Source of the DNA: JBCCFW01 sp039029535 | GTDB lineage: Bacteria > Acidobacteriota > JBCCFW01 | Reading direction: 5' to 3' | DNA: 16,003 nt | Assembly: GCA_039029535.1 (NCBI GenBank) | Contig: JBCCFW010000171.1 | Location: forward strand, 1 to 16,003 | Part shown: positions 14,562 to 16,003 of the stretch, piece after piece | Layout of the letters: each line of letters opens with the position of its first letter | How positions within the stretch are numbered: position 1 is the first letter of the stretch | Translations under genes and position numbers: made by a program | The notes under the pieces: model-generated | What the model saw: the letters and a program-made list of their open reading frames with translations, nothing else | Told to the model about the DNA's origin: nothing | Database searches by the model: none

Positions 14562-16003
14562 GCGCTCAGCGCCACCGGCAGCTTCAGCTCGAACCGCGCT
14601 CCTCCGCGCCGACTCCCCGAGCAGCTCAGCTCGCCGTCGTGGGCTCGTGCGAGGTTGCGCGCGAAGGCGAGGCCCAGGCCGAGCCCGGCCGGTGCGTCCT
14701 CACCAGCAGCGCGGGAGAACGGCTTGAAGATGCGTCGTCTCGAACGACGCGGCACGCCCTCGCCACCGTCTTCGACCGACAGCACGACACCCGTTCCGTC
14801 CTCGGCCCGTTCGAGCCGCACTTCGATGGCGCGGTCGTCGCAACCTCGCGTGTACTTCTCGGCGTTGTCGAGCAGGTTGGCGATCACGTGCTCGAGGCAG
14901 CTGCGATCGAAGCGCACCGCTGGCAAGTCGTCTTCCACTTGCAGGGACACGCTCGCGCCAGCCAGCTCGAGCGCAGGTTCTTGACGCGTCACGCTCTCGC
15001 GGACGACCTCCTCGAGATCTCCTTGCTCCATTCGAACGGGGAGCTCGCCGCGCTCACCCAGGTTGAGCGCGAGCAGGTTCGACACGACGCGGCCGAGTCG
15101 CTCGGCCTCCGCCGCGATGCGACCCGAGCTGTCTCGCGCTCGATCCATCTCGGGCGCGTCCGCCAGCGCGCTCCCGATGAGATGCGTGTGCAGGCGCAAG
15201 CTGGTCAAAGGCGTCCGTAGCTCATGAGCCACGGCCGCCGCGAACTCGGACCGCTCGCGCGCGATGCGACTGGCCTTCCAGGCGAGCCCCACCGCCCCCA
15301 TCCCCGCGAGCACCGCGATGCCCAAGCCCAGCAGGTAGGCCTGGAGGAAGCCGTCGCGGAGGGTCGCTCTTCCAGCCTCCGCACCCAGCCCAGCCGCCAG
15401 CGCATCGACGGTGACGAACCAGTCGACTCCCGCCAGCGGAAGACGAGCCGAGCTCTTCGGCTGCGTCGGGTTCGGGGTAAGCCGCGCCTCGCTCAAGCCC
15501 ACGCCGGCCAGGCTCAGCGCCGCGTCGAGATCGACTTGCAGCCCCTGAGTGACGATGCCCTCGGGAGTCTCCACTTCGCGCAGGGCGACGATCGCCGGGG
15601 CGCCGCCGATCTCCCTCTCTTGCCAGCGCAGCGGGCCCACGCACACGACCACCGCGTCCGGCAGCGGGTCGACGGGACCGAGCACCGGAGCCGTCCCGGC
15701 CAACAGGCTCTCGTGCAACCAATTCGCCTGGTTGATGCGGTCCCAGTCGTCGGCCGCCAGCCTCTCGGCAGCCCAGTTCGCGTCGGCATCGACGACGACC
15801 CCCTCGAGCTCGGCGGCCCGCAGCTCGCCGAGCACCGACTGCTGCGCGACGAGGTCCACCCGGTCGTTGAGCTCGGGGAGCTCTTCGTTGAGCGTCGGCA
15901 GGGTCACGCGCCCGGTCGCGTCCACCTGGAACCAGCAGCGGACCAGTGGATCGGCCGGTCCTCCGGCGAGTGGAGAGACGACGACCGACGCGCCCTGATG
16001 AAC
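14558..16003 (-). CDS. Sensor histidine kinase, C-terminal part (5' end outside window)
   Basis: The frame is open from the right edge to TAG at 14558-14560, giving 481 residues in the window. A GTG at 15923-15925 could serve as a start, but the 26 codons before it are also open and read as ordinary protein (SPLAGGPADPLVRCWFQ), so the true start is probably further right. Order: an extracytoplasmic sensor region of about 220 residues with no family I recognise, a membrane helix (LLGLGIAVLAGMGAVGLAW, 15278-15343), then a HisKA-type dimerisation domain AVAHELRTPLTSLRLH with the phospho-acceptor His at 15224-15226. The HATPase_c domain follows: N-box HVIANLLDNAEKY (14852-14890), G1 VEDGGEGV, F-box IFKPFSRA and G2 GLGLGLAFAR. 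All catalytic boxes are intact. The signal is unknown. The only convergent neighbour is the YfhO gene, so a partner response regulator, if linked, lies to the right of the window. Confidence 0.92.
   Translation of the reverse strand, partial: VHQGASVVVSPLAGGPADPLVRCWFQVDATGRVTLPTLNEELPELNDRVDLVAQQSVLGELRAAELEGVVVDADANWAAERLAADDWDRINQANWLHESLLAGTAPVLGPVDPLPDAVVVCVGPLRWQEREIGGAPAIVALREVETPEGIVTQGLQVDLDAALSLAGVGLSEARLTPNPTQPKSSARLPLAGVDWFVTVDALAAGLGAEAGRATLRDGFLQAYLLGLGIAVLAGMGAVGLAWKASRIARERSEFAAAVAHELRTPLTSLRLHTHLIGSALADAPEMDRARDSSGRIAAEAERLGRVVSNLLALNLGERGELPVRMEQGDLEEVVRESVTRQEPALELAGASVSLQVEDDLPAVRFDRSCLEHVIANLLDNAEKYTRGCDDRAIEVRLERAEDGTGVVLSVEDGGEGVPRRSRRRIFKPFSRAAGEDAPAGLGLGLAFARNLARAHDGELSCSGSRRGGARFELKLPVALSA

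Noticed and set aside
14396..15220. 274-codon plus-strand open frame opposite the histidine kinase
   Set aside because: It is antisense to the intact HisKA and HATPase_c domains and has no motif of its own.

Overview
The window is GC-rich (roughly two thirds G+C by eye) and almost fully coding. Third codon positions are dominated by C and G. The gene content is bacterial: very large secreted proteins built from FG-GAP, thrombospondin-3, dockerin-like, PKD, CARDB and parallel beta-helix modules, plus polytopic membrane glycosyltransferase-type proteins and a histidine kinase. This style is common in Planctomycetota, Myxococcota and similar uncultured environmental lineages. I cannot fix the phylum from the sequence, and there is no rRNA, tRNA, mobile element or CRISPR array.

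Layout from left to right. (1) 1-2411, minus strand: a secreted calcium-binding-type protein with a seven-repeat FG-GAP/VCBS beta-propeller, two thrombospondin type 3 stretches and two dockerin-like EF-hand modules. It runs off the left edge. (2) A 202-bp divergent intergenic region carrying a perfect 7-bp inverted repeat. (3) 2614-4062, plus: a PLP-dependent group II amino-acid decarboxylase. (4) 4156-10896, plus: a 2246-residue secreted protein with a signal peptide, an unassigned N-terminal region, one EF-hand/dockerin-like loop, Ig/PKD domains, an alpha/beta-hydrolase (lipase-like) domain interrupted by a FlgD-type Ig-like domain, CARDB, two more PKD domains and a C-terminal right-handed parallel beta-helix. 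(5) 10898-12223, minus: a GT-C/ArnT-PMT-like integral membrane glycosyltransferase, tail to tail with the giant gene. (6) 12342-14561, plus: a YfhO-family membrane protein, divergent from (5). (7) 14558-16003, minus: the C-terminal part of a sensor histidine kinase. Its stop codon shares a CTAG with the stop of the YfhO gene, and its 5' end lies beyond the right edge.

How they may work together is largely inference. The two modular secreted proteins suggest extracellular or surface functions. The GT-C and YfhO pair suggests addition of sugars to an envelope acceptor, with both genes read from one short divergent control region. The histidine kinase is probably paired with a response regulator to the right of the window. 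The most distinctive item is the giant protein: its lipase-like core carries a FlgD-type domain between the oxyanion-hole His-Gly and the nucleophile serine, and it is fused to a NosD-like beta-helix.
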